Assembly: GCA_017481565.1 (NCBI GenBank)
Contig: JAFUOZ010000103.1
Location: forward strand, 1 to 36,916
Direction: 5' to 3'
Length of the DNA stretch: 36,916 bases
Source: Oscillospiraceae bacterium
GTDB taxonomy: Bacteria > Bacillota > Clostridia > Oscillospirales > Ruminococcaceae
The position numbers were made by a program, and so were the translations under genes. Below are positions 1-7,576 of this stretch, one piece after another. The notes below the pieces were generated by a model, which was given only the letters and a program-made list of their open reading frames with translations, had not been told where the DNA came from and searched no databases. The stretch's first letter is position 1. Each line of letters starts with the position of its first letter.

Positions 1-136
1 GATAACTGCGCCCTTTTGAGGAAATTGGGCAATAATAAAGGGGATTTTTGTACATACATAGGGCAATTTCTATATTTTGGGTGCCGTTTTAGCATCATTC
101 TTTACAGCTTAAATTAATATACAGGGTTTTTAGAGG
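1..136. other. Unassigned left-edge sequence
   Basis: No complete gene is visible. The + strand is open from position 1 to a TAA at 115-117 (about 38 residues, resembling no family I know). A weak inverted repeat pairs GAAATTG (21-27) with CAATTTC (64-70). An in-frame TAG at 131-133 closes the frame just before the HAD phosphatase coding sequence. This stretch may be the end of something outside the window, or a junction that replaced the native 5' end of that gene. Confidence 0.3.
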
Positions 137-973
137 TTACCAAAAATAATTGCTGTCGATCTGGACGGTACACTTTATTCCGATGATAAAATTATCCTGC
201 CCGAAACTGAAGCGGCACTGAGAAAAGCATCTGAAATGGGTATTGAGATCATTCCCTCTACAGGCAGACCCTTTTCGGGACTTTTTTATAAAATCGGAAA
301 TATTGAATTTGTAAATTATGTTCTTACCTGCAACGGTGCGGCAATGTATGAATACAAAAGCGGAAAATGTATATATGAAGCTCCTGTCCCCTCCGAAAGA
401 TCAGCAGAGCTGGTAAAGGAGCTTTCTGCCTTTGATATATCCATTGACGCATTTATCAACGGAAAGGCTCACAAAAGCAAGGCTCAGGAGGCTATGATAG
501 ACAAGCTTGATTTTTCTGAGGATATGAAAAAATATCTTAGAAATACACGCGTTTATGTTGATGATCTTTATGAATACATAAAATCAAACAGCATTTCCGT
601 ACAGAAATTTACGCTTAACTTTGTCCGTGATGAAAACGGTGTCTATATAAACCGTGACAAGACAGCCGAATTTTTAAACAGACAAAACGATATTTCTGTG
701 GTAAGCGGAGGAATGGGAAATCTTGAGATCACTCTTAAGGGGATAAACAAGGGTGCTTCCCTATTGAAGCTGGGTGAGCTTTTAGGTGCTGAGCGTGATG
801 AGATCATGGCATTCGGAGACAGCGAAAACGATCTTGATATGATACGCTCCGCAGGCTTCGGAATTGCTATGGGCAACAGTGAGGAATGTGTAAAGAATGC
901 TGCTTATGCTGTCACTCTTTCAAACAATGACAACGGAATTGCTGCCGCACTGAAAAAATATCTTGATATATGA
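137..973 (+). CDS. Cof-type HAD-IIB phosphatase without a canonical start codon
   Basis: This is a haloacid-dehalogenase hydrolase of the Cof/YbiV group, which dephosphorylates sugar phosphates or related small molecules in the cytoplasm. All four HAD motifs are present: motif I DLDGT (Asp codons at 158 and 164), motif II STGR, the motif III lysine in GINKGAS, and motif IV GDSENDLDM. A C2-type cap lies between motifs II and III, and the length of about 275 codons is normal. The first in-frame ATG (236) would delete catalytic motif I, so it cannot be the start of an active enzyme. The coding sequence clearly begins upstream, yet the frame closes at TAG 131-133 and holds no ATG, GTG or TTG before motif I. 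Only ATA (146), ATT (149) or CTG (161) could serve. The family usually starts MKIIAVDLDGT; here LPKIIAVDLDGT is seen after an AGAGG at 132-136. Either a rare start is used or the gene has lost its start. The coordinates show the homologous extent, not a proven start. Confidence 0.75.
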   Translation, partial: LPKIIAVDLDGTLYSDDKIILPETEAALRKASEMGIEIIPSTGRPFSGLFYKIGNIEFVNYVLTCNGAAMYEYKSGKCIYEAPVPSERSAELVKELSAFDISIDAFINGKAHKSKAQEAMIDKLDFSEDMKKYLRNTRVYVDDLYEYIKSNSISVQKFTLNFVRDENGVYINRDKTAEFLNRQNDISVVSGGMGNLEITLKGINKGASLLKLGELLGAERDEIMAFGDSENDLDMIRSAGFGIAMGNSEECVKNAAYAVTLSNNDNGIAAALKKYLDI

Positions 974-1033
974 AAATATTAAAAGAATAAACAAAAATAT
1001 GTTGATATGCATCTATTTTTATTACGTGATATA

Positions 1034-1062
1034 TTGACATTGTTGGATATTTATGGTATAAT
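1034..1062 (+). promoter_or_regulatory. Sigma-A promoter of the BspA-like lipoprotein gene
   Basis: TTGACA at 1034-1039 and TATAAT at 1057-1062 are separated by 17 bp, a perfect housekeeping promoter. It lies downstream of the ATG at 1007, so that upstream start is unlikely. It supports the TTG start at 1094 behind AGGAGG (1081-1086). Confidence 0.85.
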
Positions 1063-1093
1063 TTTAAAAAACAAATATAAAGGAGGATGCTTT

Positions 1094-2488
1094 TTGAAAA
1101 AAAGATATATCAAAAACATAACCGCAATGATCTTAGCGTTATTTATGCTTACCGGTTGTAGTAAGGAGCCTGCCAATGATTATGAAGAAGGTATTCAAAA
1201 TAACGAAATAAATGCAGAATCACAGATAACAGAACCAACAGTTTCAAGAAAAGAGTTGGCTCCGGGCACTGAAACTAAATCGGAAAAGGTTTGCAGAACT
1301 CAGGACCTGCCTGATGAGGTCTTTAATGAGATTTGTGATAGTACCATTCATTTGTTTGATTATAATGATTTTAATGATGAATATAATGCGAAAGCTACAC
1401 CGGTTGAAGAGTTTGGATACTATCTTATTGATGATAAAGTAACCCGAGGAGAAATAAGAGTAGATGAATATAAAGGAACAAGTGATACAGTTGTAATTCC
1501 TTCGATGATAGATGGATATATTGTTACTGAAGTAATATTTAATTATGGAAATTGGGAGACTGTTAAAGAAGCTACAGTTCCTGACACGGTTACTTATATG
1601 GCTGGAACAGCTGAGAACTTGGAAAGACTCAACTATTCTGGCCAGCTGTTAAACAGCGACAAAGAACTTCTTATAGACTCCCCTTACGCAGAAAAAATAA
1701 TTGAAGAATATGGTTACTTTTTTATTAACAATACAGTTATAAGAACAAGAACAGATGCAGAATCAATCACTTTTCATGAAGGAATAACAGTTCTTGGTGA
1801 TAGTGCGGTTCATGATCATTGTCCAAACCTTAAAGAAGTTAACCTTCCTACGACATTAAAAAGAATTAACACTAATGCTATCTATTTAAACTCAATTGAA
1901 ACAGTTAATTTAAATTCAAAATTAGAATATGTAAGTAACTTTGTAGCTCCTTCTTCAGGAGATTCTGTTAAGTGGACTTCGAAATATAAAGATGAAAATG
2001 GCTTCTATATATTTGGAAATGTTTTAATTCATCTCCCTATAGATGTTTATTACACAGATACACCCGTGGATGTTTGTGTTCCGTCTTCTGTTGAGTACAT
2101 TGCAGAACTTGCCTTTAGTTATTCAAATATAGGGACACTAACATTTGAAAATCCGGATACAAAGGTTCATAAGCATGCTTTTGATAAAATGACAGCAGAA
2201 AATGTTATATTTCCAGAAAATTTGACTCATTTGAACTTTGAAGGAATCGACTGGCCTATTATCTGGGGAAGTATGACACTCCCTAAAAATCTTAAATATT
2301 TAGACTCCGCTTATCTTAAGTATTTACCAATGGAAGTTGAAATACCTTCTTCATTGGTTGCTTTTAACATGCATTATCATCCAGAGTCTATTAAGAGGGA
2401 CTGTAGGTTCCCCACTACAGTTGAGTGTCTTAGAACTACGAATAAAATCATGGAATCTGGTGAGACGTACTGCTATTATAGAGATTAA
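1094..2488 (+). CDS. BspA-like leucine-rich-repeat surface lipoprotein
   Basis: The predicted product is a 464-residue lipoprotein for the outer face of the membrane. The N-terminus is basic (KKRYIKN), followed by a hydrophobic stretch and the lipobox LTGC, with the lipidated Cys at about residue 22. A Ser/Thr/Glu-rich linker precedes short repeats of the LRR_5 (BspA/Treponema) kind, seen as phrases such as VVIPSMIDGYIVTEV, ITFHEGITVLGDSA and VCVPSSVEYIAELAF. Such domains often mediate adhesion or protein binding; no catalytic motif is seen. The TTG start is chosen because AGGAGG lies eight bases upstream and the promoter at 1034-1062 excludes the longer frame. Base composition is clearly more AT-rich than in the neighbouring genes, with many TTA, ATA and AAT codons, suggesting acquisition or relaxed selection. 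Promoter and terminator make it a single-gene unit. The ligand is unknown. Confidence 0.75.
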   Translation: MKKRYIKNITAMILALFMLTGCSKEPANDYEEGIQNNEINAESQITEPTVSRKELAPGTETKSEKVCRTQDLPDEVFNEICDSTIHLFDYNDFNDEYNAKATPVEEFGYYLIDDKVTRGEIRVDEYKGTSDTVVIPSMIDGYIVTEVIFNYGNWETVKEATVPDTVTYMAGTAENLERLNYSGQLLNSDKELLIDSPYAEKIIEEYGYFFINNTVIRTRTDAESITFHEGITVLGDSAVHDHCPNLKEVNLPTTLKRINTNAIYLNSIETVNLNSKLEYVSNFVAPSSGDSVKWTSKYKDENGFYIFGNVLIHLPIDVYYTDTPVDVCVPSSVEYIAELAFSYSNIGTLTFENPDTKVHKHAFDKMTAENVIFPENLTHLNFEGIDWPIIWGSMTLPKNLKYLDSAYLKYLPMEVEIPSSLVAFNMHYHPESIKRDCRFPTTVECLRTTNKIMESGETYCYYRD

Positions 2489-2554
2489 TTATTCTGGCCA
2501 GATTTTCCGCAAGAAGTATAAATTTTCTTTATTTTCCTCTCTTTAAACTAAAAC

Positions 2555-2597
2555 AAAAAAGCTCAAGCAAATTAATGCTTGTGCTTTTATTTTTTAT
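2555..2597. terminator. Bidirectional intrinsic terminator
   Basis: AAAAGC-T-CAAGCA (2557-2569) pairs with TGCTTG-T-GCTTTT (2576-2588) around a six-base loop with one mismatch. A T-rich run follows on + and a T6 run on -. It lies between the convergent BspA-like gene and metA and probably serves both. Confidence 0.85.
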
Positions 2598-2723
2598 GTC
2601 AGAAAAGAAATCTTCCTCCTATATCCTAATACCTTATAAGCAGGCAGTACAGAGAGGATTCAGCTCACGTTCATTGTTATCCTGATTAATCAAGGAGAAG
2701 TAACCTATGATTCATACTCCTTT

Positions 2724-3647
2724 TTACAGAGACTCCAATGTCTGCAGGTCGTAAGGTGTTTCCTGATATACACAGTAATTCAGCCAGTTTGAAAACATCA
2801 GATTTGCATGACAGCGCCAATTAAAATGAGGCGGCTGACTGGGATCGTCATATGGGAAATAATTATAGGGAACTGTAATGGGAAGTCCCTTTTCAAGATC
2901 ACGGAAATATTCTCCCGATAATGTGAAACGGTCATATTCGGAATGTCCTGTTACAAAAAACTGTCTGTTTGTTTTATCGGCTATGATATGAACACCCGAT
3001 TTATGTGATGATGTGAGGATAGTCAGCTCGGGCACCTTCTCAACGTCAAGACGATCTATTCCCGTATGCCGTGAATGAGGTACATAAAAAGTCTCATCAA
3101 AGCCCCTTAACAGAGGATGATTTGCAACCTCTATCTTATGGGGAAATACTCCGAACATTTTTGAAGGGAGCTGATGTTTCGGTACACCGTAATGATAGAA
3201 CAATCCTGCCTGCGCTCCCCAGCAGATATGGAAGGTGGAAAAAACATTGCTCTTTGACCATTCCATAATATCGCAAAGTTCCTGCCAGTAATCGACCTCT
3301 TCAAAGGGTTTCTGCTCAACAGGTGCGCCTGTTATGATAAGTCCGTCAAAATGCTTGTGGCATATTTTATCAAAGGTGGTATAGAACTTTGTAAGATGCT
3401 CCTGTGAGGTATTCTTTGCAACGTGAGTTGCTGTCTGTATAAGCTCGATATTTACCTGAATAGGCGTATTGCTGAGCAGACGGAGTATCTGTGTTTCAGT
3501 CTCTATCTTCTTTGGCATAAGATTAAGTATTGCTATTTCGAGAGGACGTATATCCTGCTTTGAGGCTGCCGCATTGGTCATTACAAAAATGTTTTCCTTT
3601 GTAAGCGCATCATGTGCAGGAAGATTATTTGGTATATTTATTGGCAT
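2724..3647 (-). CDS. metAA: Homoserine O-acetyltransferase (MetA family)
   Basis: This enzyme acylates the hydroxyl of L-homoserine, the committing step of methionine synthesis. The 307 residues match the MetA family. The catalytic Cys142 lies in [10 protein letters not shown], and His235 and Glu237 in VTGHSEYD complete the active site. Residue 111 is Glu (ITGAPVEQ). In this family Glu111 goes with acetyl-CoA use and Gly111 with succinyl-CoA use, so I predict an acetyltransferase despite the common succinyltransferase label. The start has AAAGGAAAGAG upstream, partly inside the end of the preceding lipoprotein gene 14 bp away, so metA is probably the last gene of the Rnf-like operon. No SAM or T-box riboswitch is visible directly upstream. 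Transcription should end at 2555-2597. Confidence 0.93.
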   Translation of the reverse strand: MPINIPNNLPAHDALTKENIFVMTNAAASKQDIRPLEIAILNLMPKKIETETQILRLLSNTPIQVNIELIQTATHVAKNTSQEHLTKFYTTFDKICHKHFDGLIITGAPVEQKPFEEVDYWQELCDIMEWSKSNVFSTFHICWGAQAGLFYHYGVPKHQLPSKMFGVFPHKIEVANHPLLRGFDETFYVPHSRHTGIDRLDVEKVPELTILTSSHKSGVHIIADKTNRQFFVTGHSEYDRFTLSGEYFRDLEKGLPITVPYNYFPYDDPSQPPHFNWRCHANLMFSNWLNYCVYQETPYDLQTLESL

Positions 3648-3661
3648 TTTATCTCTTTCCT

Positions 3662-4102
3662 TTATCTGTAATTTTCTCCCGTATCTGCCGAAACATATTC
3701 GGGACGGGCATTATCGGCAGCTATATCCACAGCATCAGCATCGGGTATATCCCGATCAAAAGAAACCGTTTCAGTCATCGCTCTGTCGGGAATATCTGAC
3801 TCTATAACGGCAGTTTCTGCTTCGGCATATCCCCTGTCTGCTTCGGGATACAGAAAATCCGCTTCAGGTGCCGCTGTATCTGCTATATCAAACATATTAT
3901 CCGATACTGTGCCCATTGTAGGCGGCTCTCTTGTAGTCGAATAATAAAATTCTACTGTTGTACCTGTGTATGTTGAGCTTGTCACAGAATATTTCGGCAC
4001 TGTTTCAAGAGTGGGCAGCGGTTCATATTCCGTCTGTTCCGATCTGCAGCCTGTCAGCAGAACTGCTGTTACTGCTGCAGCTGCGGCAAATCTTTTTTTC
4101 AT
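3662..4102 (-). CDS. Small acidic lipoprotein of unknown function
   Basis: The 146-residue product starts with a classic lipoprotein signal: MKKR, an Ala-rich hydrophobic core and the lipobox LLTGC with Cys19. The rest is low in complexity and rich in Asp, Glu, Ala and Thr, looks largely disordered, and has no motif I recognise. It lies 16 bp after the glycosidase-like gene and 14 bp before metA on the same strand. Its export, together with that of the preceding membrane-anchored protein, suggests that the Rnf-like membrane subunits upstream may have extracytoplasmic partners. That link is inferred from position only. Confidence 0.65.
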   Translation of the reverse strand: MKKRFAAAAAVTAVLLTGCRSEQTEYEPLPTLETVPKYSVTSSTYTGTTVEFYYSTTREPPTMGTVSDNMFDIADTAAPEADFLYPEADRGYAEAETAVIESDIPDRAMTETVSFDRDIPDADAVDIAADNARPEYVSADTGENYR

Positions 4103-4118
4103 GATATGTATATTATCC

Positions 4119-5318
4119 TTAGTATATTATATATTTTTCAAATCCGCCGTTTTCAAACTGTACTGCAACGGCTGCACCGTCTTCGCCATTATACGAGGGA
4201 ATAACGGTCATACCCTCGGCAGCTGATTTTACACTTTCTGCAGGCATTCCTATACTGTCATCATCATATACTACGGATATATATTTACATTCAAGCTCAT
4301 CGGGAGCAATAACCTCTGCTTTGCCCTCGATAAGTTCGGCTGCATTAACCTCAATGATAATATTACAACCCTGATCAACAGCTTTATTATATGCAGCATT
4401 GCATACTCTTACAAGTGCTGTATATCTGTCACCGAATGCAAGCGCTTCACCTACTTGGGAATAATCCTCAAGCGAAAAATCGGGATAGCTTACATCTCTG
4501 CATATTATATATTCAAAGCCTGCCGAGGCAATTTCCGAGGAAATATCAGCGATATAGTCAACGGTATTTGTATCATAGGGGGAAAGATGACTTCTGCCCT
4601 CATCGTCATACCATACATCACCGTCAACAGTTTTATAAGAACCGAATGACTTTGTACCGTATGTGTTATGATCTTCAAGCAAGCTTATTGCCGCTATGGG
4701 AATAAGTCCTGCTTCCTTAGCAGCAGCGGCAAAATCCTCTGCATATATCTCACTTTTTACAATTCCGTCTGCAAAGGACGCAAATGAGGACTGTGTATTA
4801 TAATAAAAGCTTCCGCCCTCTGCCTTAAGAGTAAATACAGCCGCAGTACAGCCCTCTGACTTAAGAGCTTCAAGCTCGGCCATAAGCTGATCTCTGTCTG
4901 TCATTACATCAAGAGAAACAGTGCCTGCCCTGAATTCCGCAGCTTCATCTGCGGAGTTTTCTTCCGATGAAATCTCCTCGGGAGGAATATCAACGGGATT
5001 ATATATTACCTGTGATGCCTGTTCGGTTACCGTTTCGGAAGCGGCTGTCGTTTCCGATACTTCGTTTGTTTCTTCGTCAGCTTCCTCGGCAACAAGCTCC
5101 TTTTCAGCTTTTCTTTCCTCAAAATATCTGTGTATAGGCGCACCTATACTGTAACCCAAGAATACAAGCACAGCAAGTCCCGCTATACAAAGTATTACCT
5201 TTATTGTACTGTAAACACTGTTTCTTTTGCTTGCAGGTGTTGTCCGCTTATTACGGTAAACGGTCCTTCCGCCCCTGCGCCGAGGTCTTTTATATTTCAT
5301 TTTAGGCATATTTTGCAT
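4119..5318 (-). CDS. Membrane-anchored glycoside-hydrolase-like protein (DUF4015-like)
   Basis: The 399-residue protein has a strongly basic N-terminus (KRPRRRGGR), one transmembrane anchor at about residues 38-58, an acidic Glu/Thr-rich linker to about 125, and an extracytoplasmic domain. That domain opens with GTVSLDVMTDRDQLMAELE and continues with segments such as CTAAVFTLKAEGGSFYYNT, LIPIAAISLLEDHN and EYIICRDVSYPDFS. These resemble the TIM-barrel 'putative glycosyl hydrolase' family DUF4015, which is related to cell-wall or polysaccharide hydrolases. I see no certain catalytic pair, so activity is open. AAAGGA precedes the ATG. The gene begins 9 bp after the RnfA-like gene, so the two are probably co-transcribed. 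Confidence 0.6.
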   Translation of the reverse strand: MQNMPKMKYKRPRRRGGRTVYRNKRTTPASKRNSVYSTIKVILCIAGLAVLVFLGYSIGAPIHRYFEERKAEKELVAEEADEETNEVSETTAASETVTEQASQVIYNPVDIPPEEISSEENSADEAAEFRAGTVSLDVMTDRDQLMAELEALKSEGCTAAVFTLKAEGGSFYYNTQSSFASFADGIVKSEIYAEDFAAAAKEAGLIPIAAISLLEDHNTYGTKSFGSYKTVDGDVWYDDEGRSHLSPYDTNTVDYIADISSEIASAGFEYIICRDVSYPDFSLEDYSQVGEALAFGDRYTALVRVCNAAYNKAVDQGCNIIIEVNAAELIEGKAEVIAPDELECKYISVVYDDDSIGMPAESVKSAAEGMTVIPSYNGEDGAAVAVQFENGGFEKYIIY

Positions 5319-5327
5319 ATCCTTTCT

Positions 5328-5921
5328 TTAAAACGGCATCTGATATCCTGTCAGACCGAAAAGTGCCATACTCAGAATACCGATATAAATCATCATAAGA
5401 GGAAATCCTCTAAATGCGGCAGGCACTTTATCAGAATACAGTCTTTTATATACTGCCGAAAGATAATACAATGCCGCAGAATATCCTAAACCTGAGCCAA
5501 GTCCGTACAGAACATAATCGGAAAGCTTAACACACACACCTGAGCTCATTAACATTATACCCATTACGGCACAGTTAAACGCTGAAAAGTTCAGGTATCT
5601 TTTTATTGTTGAGGAACGTTTTTTCATAAAGGTCCAGCCAAGCATAAGCGAAACAAAATATACCATACAGAGTATGCTTGCATAAAAAATTGCTTTATAG
5701 TATCTGTAATGTATATCATCACTGAAGTTTTGCTCTATCGCCCATGTAAGAACTGATGTAAAGACAGACATATATGAAATACATAATGAAAAGCCTGCAA
5801 TATTTCTTTTATCTCTTGATATAATAACAAGTGTGCTTGCACCTAATCCGCGGCTGAATATCACATTTTCAGTCACTGCTGTTACAAACAATGCTGTTAT
5901 GATGGTTTTAATAAGCTCCAT
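5328..5921 (-). CDS. RnfA/NqrE-like membrane subunit lacking one Fe-S cysteine
   Basis: This 197-residue, six-helix membrane protein matches RnfA/NqrE in length and order of segments. The N-terminal re-entrant helix (TENVIFSRGLGAST), the NCAVMG segment and the C-terminal AFRGFPLMMIYIGILSMAL are the clearest. In Rnf and Na+-NQR, RnfA and RnfE are inverted-topology partners that share a membrane-buried [2Fe-2S] cluster, each giving two cysteines. Here the first position, canonically FLGxC, reads GLGAS (Ser29), while the second (Cys117 in FNCAVMG) is kept. The gene starts 22 bp after the RnfE-like gene behind a GGAG. RnfB, which normally follows rnfA, is absent and a glycosidase-like protein follows instead. 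Family assignment is fairly secure; electron transport is doubtful. Confidence 0.8.
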   Translation of the reverse strand: MELIKTIITALFVTAVTENVIFSRGLGASTLVIISRDKRNIAGFSLCISYMSVFTSVLTWAIEQNFSDDIHYRYYKAIFYASILCMVYFVSLMLGWTFMKKRSSTIKRYLNFSAFNCAVMGIMLMSSGVCVKLSDYVLYGLGSGLGYSAALYYLSAVYKRLYSDKVPAAFRGFPLMMIYIGILSMALFGLTGYQMPF

Positions 5922-5943
5922 ATAAATAAGCTCTCCGTTTTGC

Positions 5944-6570
5944 TTAAGAATTTTCCTTATAGCTTCTTACAGTATTGATAATATGCCGCAGAAATGCTGC
6001 CGCTATACCGATAAGAATAAATCCGCCGAAGGGGAAACCGAAGCCTGATATAACATATTTTATACCGTAAAGCTCCCCGTTAAGTCCGCCTGTAGAGATA
6101 AGCTCTCTTATAAGTCCAAGTATTATTACTGTAAGGGAATAACCCATAAGATTGAAAAAAATATCAAGTATCATTCGTCCTCTTTTTTCTCTGAAGAACT
6201 GCACCTCGGAACGTGCGATAATAAAGGGATTTATTATAAGAAGATATGCAAATATTCCCATATCTGCAAGCTGTTCCGGTGCTATCCTTTCAAAGAGCAT
6301 ATATACGGGGACAAACACAATAGCACTTATTATTGTATATAATATAATACGGCTTGCATAAACTATACTTCTGGGGATAAAGGAACATATTATCAGCACT
6401 GCAAAGGTAAGAAGTGACATATACCCCGAAAGCATCAGCGCATTTTCAAGGGTATTGGCATACAGAACTGCAGGTGCGATAACAAGTCCGTTTACAAGCA
6501 GCGGATTTTTTACGGCAAGTCCGTCTGTAACCTTACCTCTGCTTGCAGGGATATTCTGTTTTTCAGCCAT
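5944..6570 (-). CDS. RnfE/NqrD-like membrane subunit lacking both Fe-S cysteines
   Basis: This 208-residue membrane protein has the RnfE/NqrD pattern: KNPLLVNGLVIAP near residue 21, LLIINPFIIARSE near 111, and GLIRELISTGGLNG followed by a last helix. In canonical RnfE/NqrD the first segment carries LGxC and the second TNCIVxGRAE, and both cysteines bind the [2Fe-2S] cluster shared with RnfA. Here they are Ala32 and Pro115, although the neighbouring Asn114 and the ARSE/GRAE segment remain alignable. The protein therefore cannot hold its half of that cluster in the known way. The start overlaps the end of the RnfD-like gene by 8 bp behind GAGGGGG, which implies translational coupling and shared stoichiometry. 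Confidence 0.8.
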   Translation of the reverse strand: MAEKQNIPASRGKVTDGLAVKNPLLVNGLVIAPAVLYANTLENALMLSGYMSLLTFAVLIICSFIPRSIVYASRIILYTIISAIVFVPVYMLFERIAPEQLADMGIFAYLLIINPFIIARSEVQFFREKRGRMILDIFFNLMGYSLTVIILGLIRELISTGGLNGELYGIKYVISGFGFPFGGFILIGIAAAFLRHIINTVRSYKENS

Positions 6571-7534
6571 TTACTGTTTCCCCCTCGTTATTCTTCACAG
6601 ACGATGCGTCCTTTGTCTGTTTCTCTGCTCTGCGGCTGTCTGCCGCTATCCCTATGGGAGCGGCTAAGATCACCGCATACACTATGGGATTTTCAGTTAA
6701 AGCATAGTATCTGAATATACAGAGAAATATTCCCGTAATTATTCCGTAAATGATCCTGTCTGATCTTCCGGACGGAAGATACGGATAAACTGCCGAAAGA
6801 AAAATTGCTCCGAATAAAAGCATTCCGCTTACCATATCATATTTTACGGCATTAATACTAAAGCCGTTGAATATATATGAAAATAATGCAAAAACCGACA
6901 GCTGGGAAAAAAGGACCGTTCCCGATATACTGCGTCTTAAAGCAAGATATATCCCCATGACCGCAAGCAGTATAACAAAGCCTGTTCCCATAGGTCCTGT
7001 GAATTTACCGAGAAGAAGCTCAAAATCAGTTGATGTTGTTGATGTGGCATTTATCATAGTCTTTGAAAAGGAGTGATATAGTGTGTTATCAACAGCTGAA
7101 CTTAAACTAAGATTATCAAAGGGTCTGGGATAAAGAAGTACAGCATCGGGAAAGGAAATTTCCGAAAAAACATATCCTACCGCCGCACCGCTGAAGATCT
7201 CGCTTCCCTTTCCTCCGAAAACGTGTTTTCCTATAAGCACTGCTATTGATGTGCTTATTACAATAACATAATATGGCACGGAGGCAGGCAGCATCAGCGC
7301 AAGGGTAAGTCCCGAAATAATTGCGGAAAGATCACGTATATCAGGCTTCAGCTCACGTGCTCTTATGCATATTATATCACATATAAATGCTGTGGCTACG
7401 GCAATAAGCGCTGTGATGACAGCTCTTATCCCATAATAATATACAGCCATTCCTTCTAAAACAAGCAGACATAAAAGGATATCCTGCATTATTGAAAGAG
7501 ATGATTTTTCTTTAACAGGCTTAAGCATAGGCAA
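6563..7534 (-). CDS. RnfD/NqrB-like membrane subunit with degenerate flavin site
   Basis: The 323-residue polytopic protein resembles RnfD/NqrB, the flavin-carrying, ion-translocating subunit. The best match is DLSAIISGLTLALMLPASVP (about 68-87), then IGKHVFGGKGSEIFSGAAVG (about 101-120), where Rnf proteins usually have GGxGxNPFNPA. Canonical RnfD carries FMN on a Thr in a D-x-x-S-G-A-T motif. The equivalent here is probably NATSTTS (162-168), where Asp is Asn, so ApbE-type flavinylation is uncertain. About 30 hydrophilic residues form the C-terminus. The start is TTG with GAAGG eight bases upstream; an ATG two codons later is possible. It is the first gene of the operon, 42 bp from the divergent mecA-like gene. 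RnfC, which usually precedes rnfD, and RnfG, which usually follows, are missing. Confidence 0.78.
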   Translation of the reverse strand: MPMLKPVKEKSSLSIMQDILLCLLVLEGMAVYYYGIRAVITALIAVATAFICDIICIRARELKPDIRDLSAIISGLTLALMLPASVPYYVIVISTSIAVLIGKHVFGGKGSEIFSGAAVGYVFSEISFPDAVLLYPRPFDNLSLSSAVDNTLYHSFSKTMINATSTTSTDFELLLGKFTGPMGTGFVILLAVMGIYLALRRSISGTVLFSQLSVFALFSYIFNGFSINAVKYDMVSGMLLFGAIFLSAVYPYLPSGRSDRIIYGIITGIFLCIFRYYALTENPIVYAVILAAPIGIAADSRRAEKQTKDASSVKNNEGETVNG

Positions 7535-7576
7535 GCAACCAACCTTCTCAACAGCTTTTTCATCGGAGATGATATT

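Noticed and set aside
1043..1050. TTGGATAT half-site in the BspA-like promoter, resembling the alaS operator
   Set aside because: Only one half-site is present with no inverted partner, so a shared regulator is not supported.
1007..1093. N-terminal extension of the BspA-like protein from ATG 1007
   Set aside because: A perfect promoter (1034-1062) lies inside it, and the lipoprotein signal begins at the TTG behind AGGAGG.
2598..2723. Possible small gene between metA and the terminator
   Set aside because: Several GGAG-like stretches occur on the minus strand, but the frames after them are under ten codons or badly spaced, so I call it untranslated.
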